DNA of 64,000 bases from Pisolithus tinctorius (GCA_024663395.1 JANFAH010000019.1:930001-994000), one strand, 5' to 3'; numbered from the stretch's first letter, positions 42,126 to 54,993 are shown. Notes: generated by a model from the sequence alone, not told the origin. Program-made: numbers and translations.

Positions 42126-42839
42126 TGTCATAACCGTGCATTCGTCATAGGTCTTTACTCACTCCGCAACCTTTTCCGCCGGTCATTTGCTCACTCCGCA
42201 CCAACTCCGCCCATCTTCTATCGTCTACAAACCATCTCCGCTCCGACTGTTGTCGGACTTGTGTTACTCTCCTACCGGACCGAGTGGTCCGTTCTCTGAG
42301 GGGTCATGTGACTACCTTCGCAGTCAGGTACTCCGCAGCGCGCTCGCCGCATGGTCCAGCGTCTGGACTATTTCCTTTTCTAGATGTTCTGTGTTACCCG
42401 TTTGTATGTCCTCCGTCTACCCTTCATTCGTCGTCCAGGAAATTTTACTTGAAAATTTATGAGTCTCCGTATGTCAGTTCCGATTCCGGTTACTGTACCT
42501 CCGTAGCGGTATAAAAGCATGTACTGTACTCCACTGTTCTTCAGTACGAATATCAACTTAGTTCCTACTCCTCCTGACTCCGTCTTCTGTCTGTCGGACT
42601 TACCTCTGACACTCCGTCTGTACTCTCCCTCTGAAATACGAGGGCTGAGATCGTGCAAGGGGGTAGCGCACGAGCTAAACCCGACGCCCTCACTCTGCTC
42701 TGCCTTTGTCTCGGCGGACTTCGTTCCTGCCACCACTCCGCTAGTCAGAGTTTCGTTCTTCCCTGTCGGACTTGCTTCCGAACCACTCTCTAGACCTTGT
42801 ACAGCGTCGGAGTTGGTCGGAGTAGGCCCGGACTTGACA
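42126..42839 (+). repeat. CpG-rich solo LTR (714 bp) of the gypsy B/D family
   Basis: Reads TGTCATAACCGTGC...CCGGACTTGACA with a perfect 5-bp duplication CTGCC (42,121-42,125 and 42,840-42,844). It aligns with the D LTR (47,716-48,449), where most CG positions read TG or CA; about 20 bp present in D near 47,905-47,925 are absent here. No internal region adjoins it. Confidence 0.92.
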
Positions 42840-42844
42840 CTGCC

Positions 42845-43424
42845 TCCTTCAATATCTCTTCAATAATAATTGTACTTAGTGTGTAGTACTCCAGTAGCCC
42901 AGAGGAAATAGTACTCTATTTATGCCATGTGACATCAGTCGCAATGGCCACCCCCCCATGCCCCCTCATGCTCGTTGGCAATGTGGTGGCAGTTGCTGCC
43001 CTCCTGCACTAGCTGTTGCCCATGATGAGCTCATATTTTGTGTATATCTCCCCCAATTGTGTACCAATTTGCCTTGGACTTTCTTTACCTTACTTGGGAA
43101 CATGTGACCATTCTATTTGTTACTGGCTACCACCAAACAGCAATGTCAGAAAGTGCTACCCTGCATGTGATGTATTTGTAATGTTGTTGTATTTATAGTT
43201 CTATGATGTCAGCAGTTGTTGTGACAGCTGCTGCCCCTCGCACCCCCTCAAACTCATTGTTACCCACAATGAGCTCATGTTTTGCACATATCTCCCTCAA
43301 TTGTGCACTTATTAGTGTCGCATTTTCTTTACCTTACTTGGGAGCACATGACAGTGCTCATACTTAATATCCCCTGCAGAGGTTGATGAATTTATGCTCA
43401 AAATTTATCTATGGAAAAACTAAG
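42845..43424. repeat. Diverged direct repeats flanking the second KDZ gene
   Basis: About 42,940-43,115 and 43,205-43,355 are related: both contain GATGAGCTCAT/AATGAGCTCAT, ATATCTCCC, CAATTGTG and TTTCTTTACCTTACTTGGGA followed by an ACATG/CACATGAC end. They may be subterminal repeats of the decayed KDZ element. No gene. Confidence 0.5.
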
Positions 43425-45733
43425 TCAAGTAGTACTTTTGTAAATAGTAGCATCAAGGACCTCCAGCACCATACATGAAGTCTCCTCCTTCTCCTCCTCC
43501 TCCAGATTCTCCTGAGTGTCTATATCATCGGAATCCATCAACTGAGAGCAAACAGTGTTGATTAATGAGGGTGGTATGATGACATGTGGCTTAGAGGCAC
43601 TTTCACCAGGGCCTGTTTGCACACTCTTGCCAAAAGATAGAGAGCCCTTGTAGCCAGGCAGCTTGGTGATGTCATGCAGGTGCTTGAGGTGTTGGGAGGT
43701 GAAGTGACTGTGTATTGAGTGGTAATGAGCTATCTGATGCGCTAATGGGGGGTGGAGAGCTCATGCCTGCTGCTTGCTCTCATCCAGGAAGCACTCCTCA
43801 TCTCTCAAGTATGTCAATAGCCTATGGGCTTCGACCTCTAGGCATTTGATCTCCTCTCAAGCACCCAACAACTTGAAGTAATGGTCCACTGTGCTACAGC
43901 CAGCCAGTGTCACCCATGGTTGCTGTGACATGTCTTGCTGGGCATCTCGAAGGAGGTTGAATTCAGTGATAAAGGCATATTCAACTACCTTGTCCCACTT
44001 GAGAATGCAACAGGGGGGATCCATGGCATGTGCAGCAGTATTATATTGTTCAAGTGCTATACAAATTGCACTGGAGCACACTTGCAGTGCCTTCACAATG
44101 TGCTTCCACATCTTGTATCCTGTAGCTGTGGTGAGCACCAATGACCAATGTGAAATGATATGGACTAAACACTCACTGGTACCCACATGGTTCATTTTCA
44201 AGAGCTCGAATATCCATGTAATGACAAGGGCTTCTAAATGGTCCAGCACATGCTGGAAAGTCCTCTTTGTGACAAGACATGCAGCATCATGCCATTTGGG
44301 TTGCTTGGGCATCCAACAGCTGTCAATGTTGAGCTTACTCTCAAGATCCTGGGCAATGTGAAGATCCTTGTTGTACATTTCTATGGCATGCTGGCAAGCT
44401 GTCTCTGCTTTCCGAATCTTGCACATGTATGTAGCATAGTCCTTTGGGTCAGAAGGTGTTGTGACATCCCATAGCACAGATTTCAAGTCTAGATCCTTCC
44501 TAAGGGGAATTAACTTTAGCAACCAGCAGTGTTATGAGAACTTACTTGCTCACTTTAAGGTTCACCAATGCCTGCCAGTACTCCATCTGTAAGGTCTCAT
44601 TTAGAGGTTCCATCTCAAGCCCTTCTAAATAGCTTTGCTCCTCCTGAAGCCACGTAGTGAACTCAGTATCAGTGGTGAGCCCAAGTTCACATTTGAGCAA
44701 TGGCAACACAAATTCACAGTCCTGTATGATTGATAGTGCTTGCTTATAGTTGCTATATATGAAGTTCACTACACACATGACTGTTAGAGGACAGTATGGG
44801 GGAACATGAAATGCATACTCACATATACTCACATATACTTCATATGCATCATTATGGGAAAAATACATGTTGGTTGCTTGCTGACAATGGAAAGCACTGG
44901 CATAGTGTAATGACGATGCAAGTGCATTAGACTTGGAGAATGTCCTCTCACATGTTTCAAGGTCTTTGAGGCCCAGTCCTTCGGTATAGACTGTCAGGTG
45001 AGAAAGTTGACACAATCACTGGTGATCATGTCCATGAAATGCTGGGACCAGGCAGGTATGTTGATTCTGCTCAACATCCTTGCCAATAACACTCTTTGCA
45101 AGGGTGGTAGAGAACTGACACCCAATGTTGTATCCACCTCCAAGATTGGCCCTGAATACCTTCATCAGCCTTGACACAATGGCAATTGGATATTTGGCAC
45201 TGTGATTTGAATTTATCATTAATTCTGCTGTAACAAGAGATATACTCACAGTTCTCTGCTCTGTACCATGTCAGCAATGAGCAATGATATCCCATGCCAG
45301 CAAATGGCCAGGAATATCCCAGTCTCATCATAGACTCCCCATGTCTGTTTCATCTTCTGCTTGTCCATGTTCTTCCAACGACCAGTGCATGGATTCTCAT
45401 CTCCTGTCTGACCAACTTTGCATGAAGATGACTACAAGAGAATTCAAACTTGAACTTATCTCAATGTCCTTGCTTATACTTTGAATGGGAGCGCTTTGGG
45501 CAAAAGAATCAACGAATTCACAAGAGAGGTAGTGTGTTGTTGGTACCTTTTGAGTTGTAGGCAGCTCATGTGAGTCTTCATCTTCTGCAATGTGACAGAG
45601 TATATGCTTCAAGGAATCATTACTGTCCATAGCATATAGGATCTTGAACTTGAGACAGGGCTCATCTTTCAACTCATAGGTGCATGCAGGACATGCATGC
45701 TGCAAGTGCCAGTTGTTAGATGTCCTAGAGAAT
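43425..45733 (-). pseudogene. Second KDZ transposase, CpG-decayed remnant
   Basis: Minus-strand pieces in order: HACPACTYELKDEPCLKF (45,700; Cys pair of the N-terminal part), DSNDSLKHILCHI, YPIAIVSRLMKVFRANLGGG with YNIGCQF (45,120; relatives have YDIGCQ), TEGLGLKDLETCERTFSKSN (catalytic Glu region), VNFIYSNYKQALSIIQ, MEYWQALVNLKVSK, then ALQVCSSAICIALEQYNTAA and WDKVVEYAFITEFNLLRDAQ near the C-terminus. Stops and frameshifts break it, the second catalytic Asp reads Asn (TACGAC>TACAAC fits CpG decay), and the 5' exons are cut at the gypsy G LTR. A different KDZ lineage from the gene at 4.1-8.0 kb. Confidence 0.82.
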
Positions 45734-45739
45734 TGCTTC

Positions 45740-46190
45740 TGTTACATTTCACCCCTGTCTTTTCTTTTTTCACTGTATGTTTACCTTGTGTTTGATCTGT
45801 TGGACACTTTTCCTTTTCAAGCCATCTTCTCTCTGATCTGACAGCTCCTTATTTCCACCACTAGTGATATGTTCTCATGACACACTTAGGACGTGTGTCA
45901 TCATTGTTCAACCAATGGCATAGTTACCTCAGTACATGCAGATGCCTCATGGTCTGTTTCCTTGTAGTATTTAGTCTGTTGGCTCAAGTCCTGGAAACCC
46001 AGACTTGAGCTGCTCAATCACACACAGTTGTCCTCAGAACTTTGCCCTCAGTGTCCCTAACCCAGACCACTCATACCAGCATAACCTTAAATCCTTCATC
46101 ATTTATGAAGGTTACTGCAGCCATTGCTCAGTAGAAACCATTGTCTGCATTTGAGCTCTCCCTATGTCTTGACTTTGGTCGAGCATAACA
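45740..46190 (+). repeat. 5' LTR of gypsy G (about 451 bp)
   Basis: TGTTACATTTCACCCC...GAGCATAACA. Aligns along its length with the complement of the F LTRs (54,505-54,956), with CG in F mostly TG or CA here. Confidence 0.85.
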
Positions 46191-46394
46191 AAAGCTCAAG
46201 TCTACCAGCCTTTGGCCAAATTGGTCACTGTTTAGTGCACCACCACAAACCCCTGAAACAACTGACACTGGGTGCCATTGTGACCCACTCATGAAGAATC
46301 ATCTTCTGATGATGAAGAACAGCAGAGCACTGTCACAGACACCTCCTCCAACAAACCAGAACAACTGGATAGAGGATCCACCTCAGGTATCCTC

Positions 46395-47355
46395 TTGAAC
46401 CTCTTCAATCAGTCACTTGCCACACTTGGTACTCCCATCCCACCTCTGAATATGATGTCCAGTTCATCATTGAAGGCAATGACTGGCACTACCACCATCA
46501 AAACCACTGAACTAAAGATTGGTGCCCCATCTGATTTCAATGGCAACCAAAAGAATGCTATGAGTTGGCTGTACTCCATACAAACCTATCTCTTAGTAAA
46601 TGAAGAGATTTATGACATGGAAACCAAAAGGGTTGTCTACGCCTTGTTGTATATGAAGAAAGGTGTTGCCTGCTCCTGGGCAGCTACCTTCCAGAAGACC
46701 TCTCTGGAAAAGACCCCCCTGAATTTCAGCTCTTTTGCCAATTTTACCAAAGCCTTCAAGGAGTCATTCACCTCCTCTGACACTGCAGGTACTGCAATCG
46801 CCAAATTGTGTACCTTGAAACAAAAAGATTCAGTGGAGCAATATATCACTGACTTTCAAACTGCTGCTGCCAACTCCACCATTACCAAGGATGTTGCCTT
46901 AATTGAGTTCTTTTCTCAAGGACTTAAACCTTTTATCACAAACTGCATCCACATGATGGAGACTACCCCCACCAAAGTCACTGAGTGGTACACCCAGGCA
47001 CAGAAGTTCAATGCCAAATGGAGAAAAGTAAACAAACTTTCTGGAAGGAAAGAGAAGAGGATGTTCTACCCCAAGAACAACCTCACCAAAGAAAAAGATC
47101 CCAACACCATGGACATGGATGGAGTGAAACTCTCCAAAGAAGAAAGAGACCATCACATCAAAGAAGGAAGATGTTTTGGTTGTGGAAACAAAGGACACCT
47201 CTCCTGAGAATGTCCAGATAAAGGGAAGACTCCCCAAAAGAAAGTCAAGAAAATCTGCAAAATTGTGAAGGTCGAAGAAAGTGACAATGAAGAAAAAGTT
47301 GCTGGTCCTTCTGTCACCTTGGTAAACATTGCTAGGGCTCTTGGGAAGGATTTTT
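46395..47355 (+). pseudogene. Gypsy G gag
   Basis: Collinear with F gag: LKIGAPSDFNGNQKNAMSWL, RVVYALLYMKKGVACSWAAT, LKQKDSVEQYITDFQTAAAN and CFGCGNKGHLS. A TGA at 47,205-47,207 cuts the zinc knuckle before its last Cys (CGA>TGA; F reads SREC). The gag end GKDF-TAG (about 47,357) keeps the GATTTTTAG context used in F for the -1 switch to pol. Confidence 0.85.
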
Positions 47356-47356
47356 A

Positions 47357-47715
47357 GAAGGGGACTCTGCATTGATGCCAGAAGTTCCCAAAATTAAGGA
47401 CAGTTCTATTTCTGTTGTGCCTGTACTAGTATCTTCTACTCCAGAACATACTATGCAAATCCCCATCGCACTTTATGCATCAGAAAAGACCTTGAAAGTT
47501 GTCAACACCACCGCTCTAGTTGATTCTGGAGCAGAAATATCCTGCATTGATTGGGGTTTTGTGTGAAAGCACTGAATCCCCACTCAATGCCTCACTGAAC
47601 CCATCCTCACTAAAAATGCAGATGGGACCCAAAATTCCAAAGGAAGAATTCTGTTCTCTGCCACCCTTTACTTCAAAGTTAAAGGACTTGTTCATCAATC
47701 CTTTTTCCATGTTAT
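47357..47715 (+). pseudogene. Gypsy G pol, protease fragment
   Basis: Reads VPKIKDSSISVVPVLVSSTP and TTALVDSGAEISCIDWGFV, with the catalytic DSG intact, then a TGA (47,564-47,566; F reads CGN there) and fragments to 47,715, where D begins. Confidence 0.82.
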
Positions 47716-48449
47716 TGTCATAACCATGCGTTCACACTAAGTCCTTACTCACTCCGCACCCTACTCCACTGGTCATTCACTCACTCCACACCAACTCTGC
47801 CCAACTCCTGTTGGTTGCAAACTGTCTCTGCTCTGACTGCTGTCAGACTTGTGTTGCTCTCCTACCAGACCAAGTGGACTGTCCTCTGAGGGGTCATGTG
47901 ACTGCCTTCAGACTTCTCCCTGACAGCATGCAGTCAGGAACTCTGCAGCACATGCACTGCATGGTCCAGCACCTGGACTGTTTCCTTTTCTGGATGTTCT
48001 GTGTTACCCATTCATATGTCCTCTGTCTACCGTTCATTCATCATCCAGGAAATTTTACTTGAAAATTTATGAGTCTCTGTATGTCAGTTCTGATTCCGGT
48101 TACTGTACCTCTGTAACAGTATAAAACCATGTATCATACTCCACTGTTCTTCAGTACAAATATCAACTTAGTTCCTACTCCCACTGTCTCCATCTTCTGC
48201 CTGTCAGAGTTACCTCCAACATTCTGTCTGTACTCTCCCTCTGAAATACGAGAGCTGAGATTGTGCAAGGGGGTAGCACACAAGCTAAACCCGATGCCCT
48301 CACTCTGCTCTGCCTTTACTTTGGCAGACTTCATTCCTGCCATCTCTCCGCTAGTCGGAGTTCTGTTCCTGTGTGTCAGACTTGCTTATGGACCTTCCTC
48401 TAGACCTTATATAGTGTCGGAGTTGGTCAGAGTAGGCCCAGACTTGACA
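47716..48449 (+). repeat. 5' LTR of gypsy D (734 bp)
   Basis: TGTCATAACCATGCG...CAGACTTGACA, the same family as the B LTRs. Inserted in the protease region of gypsy G. The D 3' LTR is missing, so no duplication can be checked. Confidence 0.88.
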
Positions 48450-48579
48450 GTACATTCATACTCACACATGTACAATCTCATTTTCCATCCTCTGAAAAAC
48501 TTACACCATTATGAGAACTTGAGCTCAATCTCAAAGAGAGGTTGCTGAGAACCTTGCTGCAGCACTAGCCAATCTGTGT

Positions 48580-49745
48580 CAACTCCCTTCTGTTGTTGAA
48601 CAATTCCAATCCTTCTCCACTCGATGCCGCTCTCACACTGAGGGTGAAAGCACTTCGCAAGCTGGTCGCTCCGACCTCCACCCATTGGCCTTCCATACTC
48701 TGTCTCCTTGTAACTGAGATGATGGACCCAACCACAACCCTGACTATCCTGATGGTGATCCTGACGGCAGGGGCAGCGGTGATGGGGATATCCCTGAAGA
48801 CCTGGCTGAGCCACCAGAGGATCCCCTTGTAGCTCTTGCTAGAGCTGTCCATGCACTTGCATGGTCTAGTTCATGCACTGGGGACTCTGCTCCGAAAACC
48901 AAAGTCTGTGAGCCTGACACCTTCAATGGCTCTGACCCTAAGAAACTCTGTGAGTTCCTCGTACAATGCAAGTTGAACTTCCAAGACTGCCCCTGCACAT
49001 TCTGCTCTGACAGAGCCAAGGTCACCTTCACTCAGTCTTACCTTAAGGGTATGGCTCTGGCTTGGTTCGAGCCAGACCTACTAAATCCTGACAACTATGA
49101 CTGCCTGCTCTGGATGGATGACTACCATGAGTTCTTACAAGAGCTCATGGCTAATTTTGGTCCACACAATGCCATAGCAGATGCCATCCAACAACTCAAG
49201 AACCTTACCATGAAGGATGGTTCTTGTATTACCAAATATGTCATGGAGTTCAATCGCTGGGCTTTGCAAGTCAAGGACTACGGTGTTGGTGCACTCCACC
49301 ACTGCTTCTATAGCAGACTTCCAGACCACATCAAGGATGAGATTGCTTGTGTCAGAAAGCCTTCTACCCTTGCACAACTCTGCGAACTGGCCCAGACCAT
49401 CAATGCATGCTACTGGGAGCACAAAGCAGAGATCTCATGCACCACTAAGTCTGCCTCCAACAAGTCGCAGTCTTCCAACTCCGACAATAAAAGTAAATTG
49501 TCATCCTCCACCTCCGCTCCAAAGTCCAACACCAAGGGCAAGGGCAAACAGAAAGATCTGCCCAAGTCCAATATTGCCCACCTTCTGGGCAAGGATGGCA
49601 AACTCACCTCTGCCTTTTCTGTGGCAAGGCTGGCCACTCCACCAAGGACTGTCCCAAGTCCACCTCCTGCACAGCCAAAGCCTGTGCAGCCATGGCTGGA
49701 ACTCCACCTACTCTGCCCATGGAGAAGGCAGAGCCAAAAAATTAG
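48580..49745 (+). pseudogene. Gypsy D gag
   Basis: The N-terminal part in the frame ending PEDLAEPPEDPLVALARAV (about 48,790-48,850), core EPDTFNGSDPKKLCEFLVQC, and MNFQDCPCTFCSDRAKVTF to 49,610 with TKYVMEFNRWALQVKDYGVG. About 34 bp present in B are missing at 49,611, between direct CTCTGC copies, which throws the zinc knuckle FCGKAGHSTKDCP out of frame. Otherwise parallel to B gag. Confidence 0.78.
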
Positions 49746-49799
49746 TCTGCTCCTCCAGGGAACTTGCACAGCCTGGAGGAAGCATTGATCCCAACTGTG

Positions 49800-52700
49800 C
49801 ACAACCAGACATCCAACTCAATGCATCCACTCTCTCTAGTCCGAACTCTTTACTTCTGTCTGTAACTCTTCCAGATTATTCTGTTGATACCTTTTCTGTG
49901 TTGATCAATTCTGGTTCTTCTCATTGTTTCGTAGACCCGTCTGTAATCAAAAAATATGCCATTCCTGTTTCCTCTGTTTCTCTGCCAATTCTGCTCTGCT
50001 TGTTTGATGGTAGTACAAATGCTGTCATTTCCCAAGAAGGAGATCTTTCCCTCTGCTTTTCTTCCGGCGATGTCAACTCCGTTTCATTTTATGTTACTCC
50101 GTTGGATTCTTCATGTTCGCTGGTATTAGGACACAACTGGCTCACCTGCTTCAATCTGTCGATTGACTGGGTATTAGGCAGTATATCGTTCAAACCACTG
50201 TTACAGGGAATGCTGATGCCCCAGGCACCTTTGTCACCTTCCACTGCAACCTCTGCTCTGGATCTGACACCCTCTGCTCCATCTGCAGCTCCGACTGCAG
50301 CTCTGACTGACTCACCATGCTCCGCTCTTCTCACTCATCAATGCTGCTGCATATGCCAGAGCCTGTGCTCTCCCTGGCTCTAGGCAATTCTGCTTGCAGC
50401 TCTCTGCTGATGATGTGAAGCTTCATGCATCCTCCACTTCTTCTCCACCTCCTGACCTCTCCTCGGTTCCTCCTGAGTATCAAGAGTTTGCCAACGTCTT
50501 TAGTAAAGACAAGGCTACAGAACTTCCACCACACTGCTCATTTGAACTCAAGATTGACCTTGAGGAAGGAGCTTCTCTGCCCATTGGTACAATCTACTCT
50601 CTTTCTCCACCAGAGCTTGAAGCTCTCTGCAACTTCATTGATGAGCACCTTGGCTATGGTTTCATCAAACAGTCCACCTCTGCTCATGGTGCCCCTGTCC
50701 TCTTCATAAAGAAGAAGGACGGTTTGCTCCGCCTCTGTGTAGACTATCAAGGACTCAACAAAATCATGAAAAAAGATCGCTATCTGCTGCCGCTCATCTC
50801 TGACCTACTCGACTCCCCAAGCCACACTAAAGTCTATACCAAGATCGACCACCACCATGCCTATCATCTAGTCCACATCACAGACAGAGATGAATGGAAA
50901 ATGGCTTTCTGCACTCGTTATGGTTCTTATGAGTGGCAGGTAATGCCATTCGGTCTGACTAATGTGCCTGCGGCCTTCCAGTGGTTTGTTAATAGCATCT
51001 TTGCAGACATGCTTGATGTCTGCATCATGGTATACCTTGATGACATCTTAATTTATTCACAGAACATGGAGTCGCACCACGAACATGTAAAAGCAGTACT
51101 CTGCCACCTTTGAAAGCATGGTCTTTATGCCAAGCCCAAGAAGTGTGAGTTTCACCCTGACTCTGTCGAGTACCTTGGCTACATTCTTTCTCCCTCTGGT
51201 CTCACCATGTCCACCAAGAAGGTTCAGGCAGTCCATGACTGGCCTGAGCTGCAGAAGGTGTGAGACATCCAGTCCTTCCTTGGTTTCGCCAATTTCTACA
51301 GATGTTTCATTAATAACTGCTCTGACATTGTCATTCCTCTCACTCGCCTCATGCAAAAGGGTGCTCCTTGGAACTTTTCTGAGGAGTGCTGCTCCACTTT
51401 TCTCTGCCTGAAGGATGCCTTCAGCTCCACTCCTGTCCTCACTCACTGGGTCCCTGATGCTCCACTTACAGTTGAAACCAATGCCTCCGACTATGCCATT
51501 GCTGGCATTTTGTCGATCACCTGCTCTGATGGTGAACTCTGCCCAGTCACTTTCTACTCCCACACCATGACCATGCCAGAACTCAACTATGATACCCACG
51601 ACAAGGAGCTGTTGGCTATCTTCAAGGCTTTCTGCCATTGGCAGCATTACCTAGAAGGTTCTGCCTTACCTGTCGACATGGTGATGGACCACAAAAACCT
51701 TGAGTATTTTTCCACCTCTAAGGTTCTCACTCATCAACAGGCCCACTGGACAGAGTACCTTTCACAGTTTAATCTTTCCATCTGCTTCTGACCTGGCCAC
51801 TTAGGAGCCAAACCCGACGCACTTATGCGATGTTGGGACATCTACCCAAAAGGGGGGGATAGGGACTACATGCAGGTAAATCCTCACAATCTCCACCCTA
51901 TGTTTACACAGGAGCAACTCGACTCGTCCCTCCATACCACCACCCTCTTGGCACCTGTACTCCGCACTGCCATGGTCTTCAATGTTGAGTGCTTGCACTC
52001 CAACATCATCTCTGCCCTACCATCTGACCCTGTCTCCACCAGCCATCTTCCAACTCCAACTAAGCCTCGGTGGTCCCTGGACTCTGACAGTCTACTCTGC
52101 CTTGATGGTCACATCTTTGTCCCTGACATCGATGATCTCCGCCTCTGAGTGCTTCAGTTCAAACATGACCATCCTCTAGCAGGCCATTTTGGGCAGAACT
52201 GCACCTTAGAACTTGTCTGCAGGGACTATGTGTGGCCCAACCTCCGCTCCGACATGAAAGAATATGTCAGGTCCTGCACTGCCTGTGGATGGAGCAAAAC
52301 TCTGCGACACCGCCCCTATGGTCTACTGAAGCAACTCCCTGTCCCAGAGAGACCTTGGAACTCCATCTCCATGGACTTCATTGAGCACCTCCCCAACTCT
52401 GATGGCTACTCCACCATACTCATGGTGGTGGACCACCTCTCAAAGCAAGCAGTGTTCATCCCCAACCATGACTCCATCACCTCTGCTGAACTCGCTAAGC
52501 TCTTCCTAACCCATGTCTTCTCCAAGCACAGAGTGCCAGCTAATGTCACCTCCGACAGAGGTCCTGAGTTCGTCTCACACTTCTTCCGCTCCCTAGGAAA
52601 GGCCCTTGATATGCATCTTCACTTCACCTTGGGTTACCACCCAGAAGGCGATGGCCAGACCGAGCGAACGAACCAGACTCTCAAGCAGTACCTCCATGTC

Positions 52701-53456
52701 TACTGTAATTACCAACAAGACAACTGGGCCGAGCTCTTACCTCTAGCAGAGTTCACTTTCAATAATGCACCAAGTGCGACAACTGGAGTTTCTCCCTTCT
52801 TCACTAACAAGGGATATCATCCAAACCTGTCTGTGGTCCCTGACCAAGACTTCACTTCTCCAAGGGCTCATGACTATGTTGTTGAGCTCTCCACCCTTCA
52901 TGATTTCCTCTGCTCCAAAATGTCTGCCACTCAACAGTGCTACCAGGGTCCAGCAGATGCCAAACGCATACCTCTGCCTGAGTTCAAGGTCGGAGAACAG
53001 GCCTATGTCAAAGCCAAGTACTTCCGCTCCACTCATCCTTTGGAAAAACTCTCCAAAAAGTACTTAGATCTGTTCACCACCTTGGCCAGGCCAGGTACAC
53101 ATTCTGTCACCCTTAAGCTCCCTGACTCTATGCACTTGGTACATCTGGTCTTCCATGTCTTGCAACTGGAAGCTGCAGCAGCTAACCCTTTCCCAAACTG
53201 ACAACAACCTCTGCCTCTGCTGGTGGATGTCGATGGTGACCTTGAGTACAAAGTGTCAGAGATACTTGACTCTAAGGTGGACCACCACTGCCACCACTGT
53301 CAACTCTTGTACCTAGTCTGCTGGGCTGGTTACAAGAACACCAATGAGGAAACCTCTTGGTTGCTTGCAACTGAGCTGGATCATGCCTCTGACACAGTTT
53401 CTGCTTTCCATGAACGATATCTGCACAAACCAGGCCCATACCAACCTCTGCCATAA
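49800..53456 (+). pseudogene. Gypsy D pol: protease, RT, RNase H, integrase, chromodomain
   Basis: Near full length. Protease [18 protein letters not shown] (49,905; Asp lost); RT PPHCSFELKIDLEEGASLPI, YGSYEWQVMPFGLTNVPAAF and catalytic IMVYLDDILIYSQ (51,030-51,060); RNase H VETNASDYAIAGIL and MDHKNLEYFS; integrase zinc region HDHPLAGHFGQNCTLELVC, NSISMDFIEHLP, NVTSDRGPEFVSHFF, GYHPEGDGQTERTNQTLKQY; chromodomain EYKVSEILDSKVD with LYLVCWAGYKNTNEETSWL (53,245-53,370). In-frame stops at 51,111, 51,261, 51,789, 52,146 and 53,199 are all TGA, as expected from CGA>TGA. RNase H first Asp reads Asn (VETN versus VETD in E). Confidence 0.9.
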
Positions 53457-53646
53457 AACTCTGCCCACATAACCTTCCTCTGTGGGCCAACTCCACCCCT
53501 TACCAAACTACCTTAAGTACTTTAGAGTTTTCTCCACTTATCCATTTCACTTCTCAGAGTCATGAACAAAGTCACAAGTCTATTTTGTAGTAGTACAAAA
53601 AATATACAAACAAAAAAAAAAAAAAAAAGAAGAAAACAAAACAACT

Positions 53647-54215
53647 CTACTCTTCCATCACTTGTTCTCCACCACCCTCCTGTTCTTCTCTGCCTTCCTT
53701 CTCTCCTCTGACTTCTTCCTCTTCCTCATTGTCCCCATCCACACCTTCATCCACTTCCTCTTGATGGTCCTCTGCCACCTCCGACTGAGGCCTCTTCCAA
53801 CCTCCACCTGTGCGCTTGAGCTCAGCCATCCTGGCCTCATGCACATCCTCCCTCCTCCTCATCTCTGCCCATTCTGCCCACTCATGGTACAGCCCCCATT
53901 TGTTGGCTGTCCTCTCTGCTGCCTCTGCCATCCTCTTGAAGGCAGTCACAGCCCTCTCATGTGCCTCCACATACCTCTCTGCAGCCTGCAGCTGCCCCTC
54001 CTGCTCCCACTCTGCCCACCAGGAGGAGACCCCTGCCCTTGAGGGTCCCTCATGCAGTGTTGCTGGTTCTTCCTCATCCTCTCTGCCTGCCTCCCACTCA
54101 TCATCTGCTTCTTCTGTCTCCATCACTCTCTCCTTTCCCTTCCCTTGCACCCTCTTCTTCTTCTCCCCTTGGGACAGCTCCCTGTCCCTGCTCTGTTGCA
54201 AAAATGTTTAGGGTC
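53647..54215 (-). pseudogene. Antisense accessory ORF of gypsy D (3' part)
   Basis: Open from the truncation edge near 54,215 to the stop at 53,647, 184 codons. Matches 79-531 and the C-terminal half of 31,456-32,679: LSQGEKKKRVQGKGKERVME, SRAGVSSWWAEWEQEGQLQA, AERTANKWGLYHEWAEWAEM, acidic end EGGGEQVMEE. A run of 18 T follows its stop on the coding strand (53,610-53,630). The N-terminal half with the cysteine cluster and the D 3' LTR are missing. It is convergent with D pol, leaving about 190 bp between the two stops. Confidence 0.75.
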
Positions 54216-54504
54216 ATGACAATGATGACAAATTGTAATACGCATTATGAAACCCCTCTCCTGCTTAATAATGATCATCATAATGTTCTGGCAATGCAAC
54301 TGAGATATGATAATCAACGAGTTCCATTATCTTCAGGGTAAGATTGCCGTAAGATCATCACAGCGGCATTGCAATGTGGTGGCTTGCGCTGCATGTTGTT
54401 GGTACGTACTTTAATCCTCACGATACCCTGCCCTTTTTCCTGAACCACTGCAATCCCTTCGTCTTCAGCATTTTGGAAATGGCCCCCATTCATCACGCAA
54501 AATA
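54216..54504. other. CpG-containing flank between gypsy D and F, probably upstream part of the Plavaka element
   Basis: Unlike the gypsy sequence before it, it has ordinary CpG content and would be contiguous with 61,348 onward if F were removed. It is therefore the upstream region of the Plavaka gene. No CACTA-like terminus or TATA box could be identified with confidence. Confidence 0.45.
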
Positions 54505-54956
54505 TGTTACGCTCGACCGAAGTCAAGACGTAGGGAGAGCTCAGACGCAGTCTAAGGTTTCTACTGAGCAACGGCTGCAGTAACCTCTGTAAACGACAGA
54601 GGATTTAGGGCAACGCCGGTAAGAGTGGTCCTTATAAGGGACACTGAGGGCGAAGTTCTGAGAATACTGCGTATGATTGAGCAGCTCAAGTCTGGGTTTC
54701 CAGGACTTGAGCCGGCAGACTAAATACTACACAGAAACGGACCATGAGGCGTCCGCATGTAACGAGGTAACTACGCCATTGGTTGAGCAACAACGGCACA
54801 TGTCCTAAGCATGTAACGAGGCAGTAACGCTAGTAGTGGAAATAGAGAGCCGTCGGATCAGAGAGAAGACGGCTCTAAAAGGAAACTAAGTCCAACGGAT
54901 CGCAAACAAGGTAAACGTACAAAAAGAAAAGGAAAAGTCAGGGGTGAAACGTAACA
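54505..54956 (-). repeat. 3' LTR of gypsy F
   Basis: TGTTAC...GTAACA ends; 452 bp; identical to the 5' LTR except base 54,754. Confidence 0.95.
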
Positions 54957-54968
54957 TTACCCCCTTTC
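54957..54968 (-). promoter_or_regulatory. Polypurine tract of gypsy F
   Basis: Minus strand GAAAGGGGGTAA immediately before the 3' LTR. Confidence 0.75.
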
Positions 54969-54993
54969 TAAGCGTTGAAGTCCCCGACTTCAA

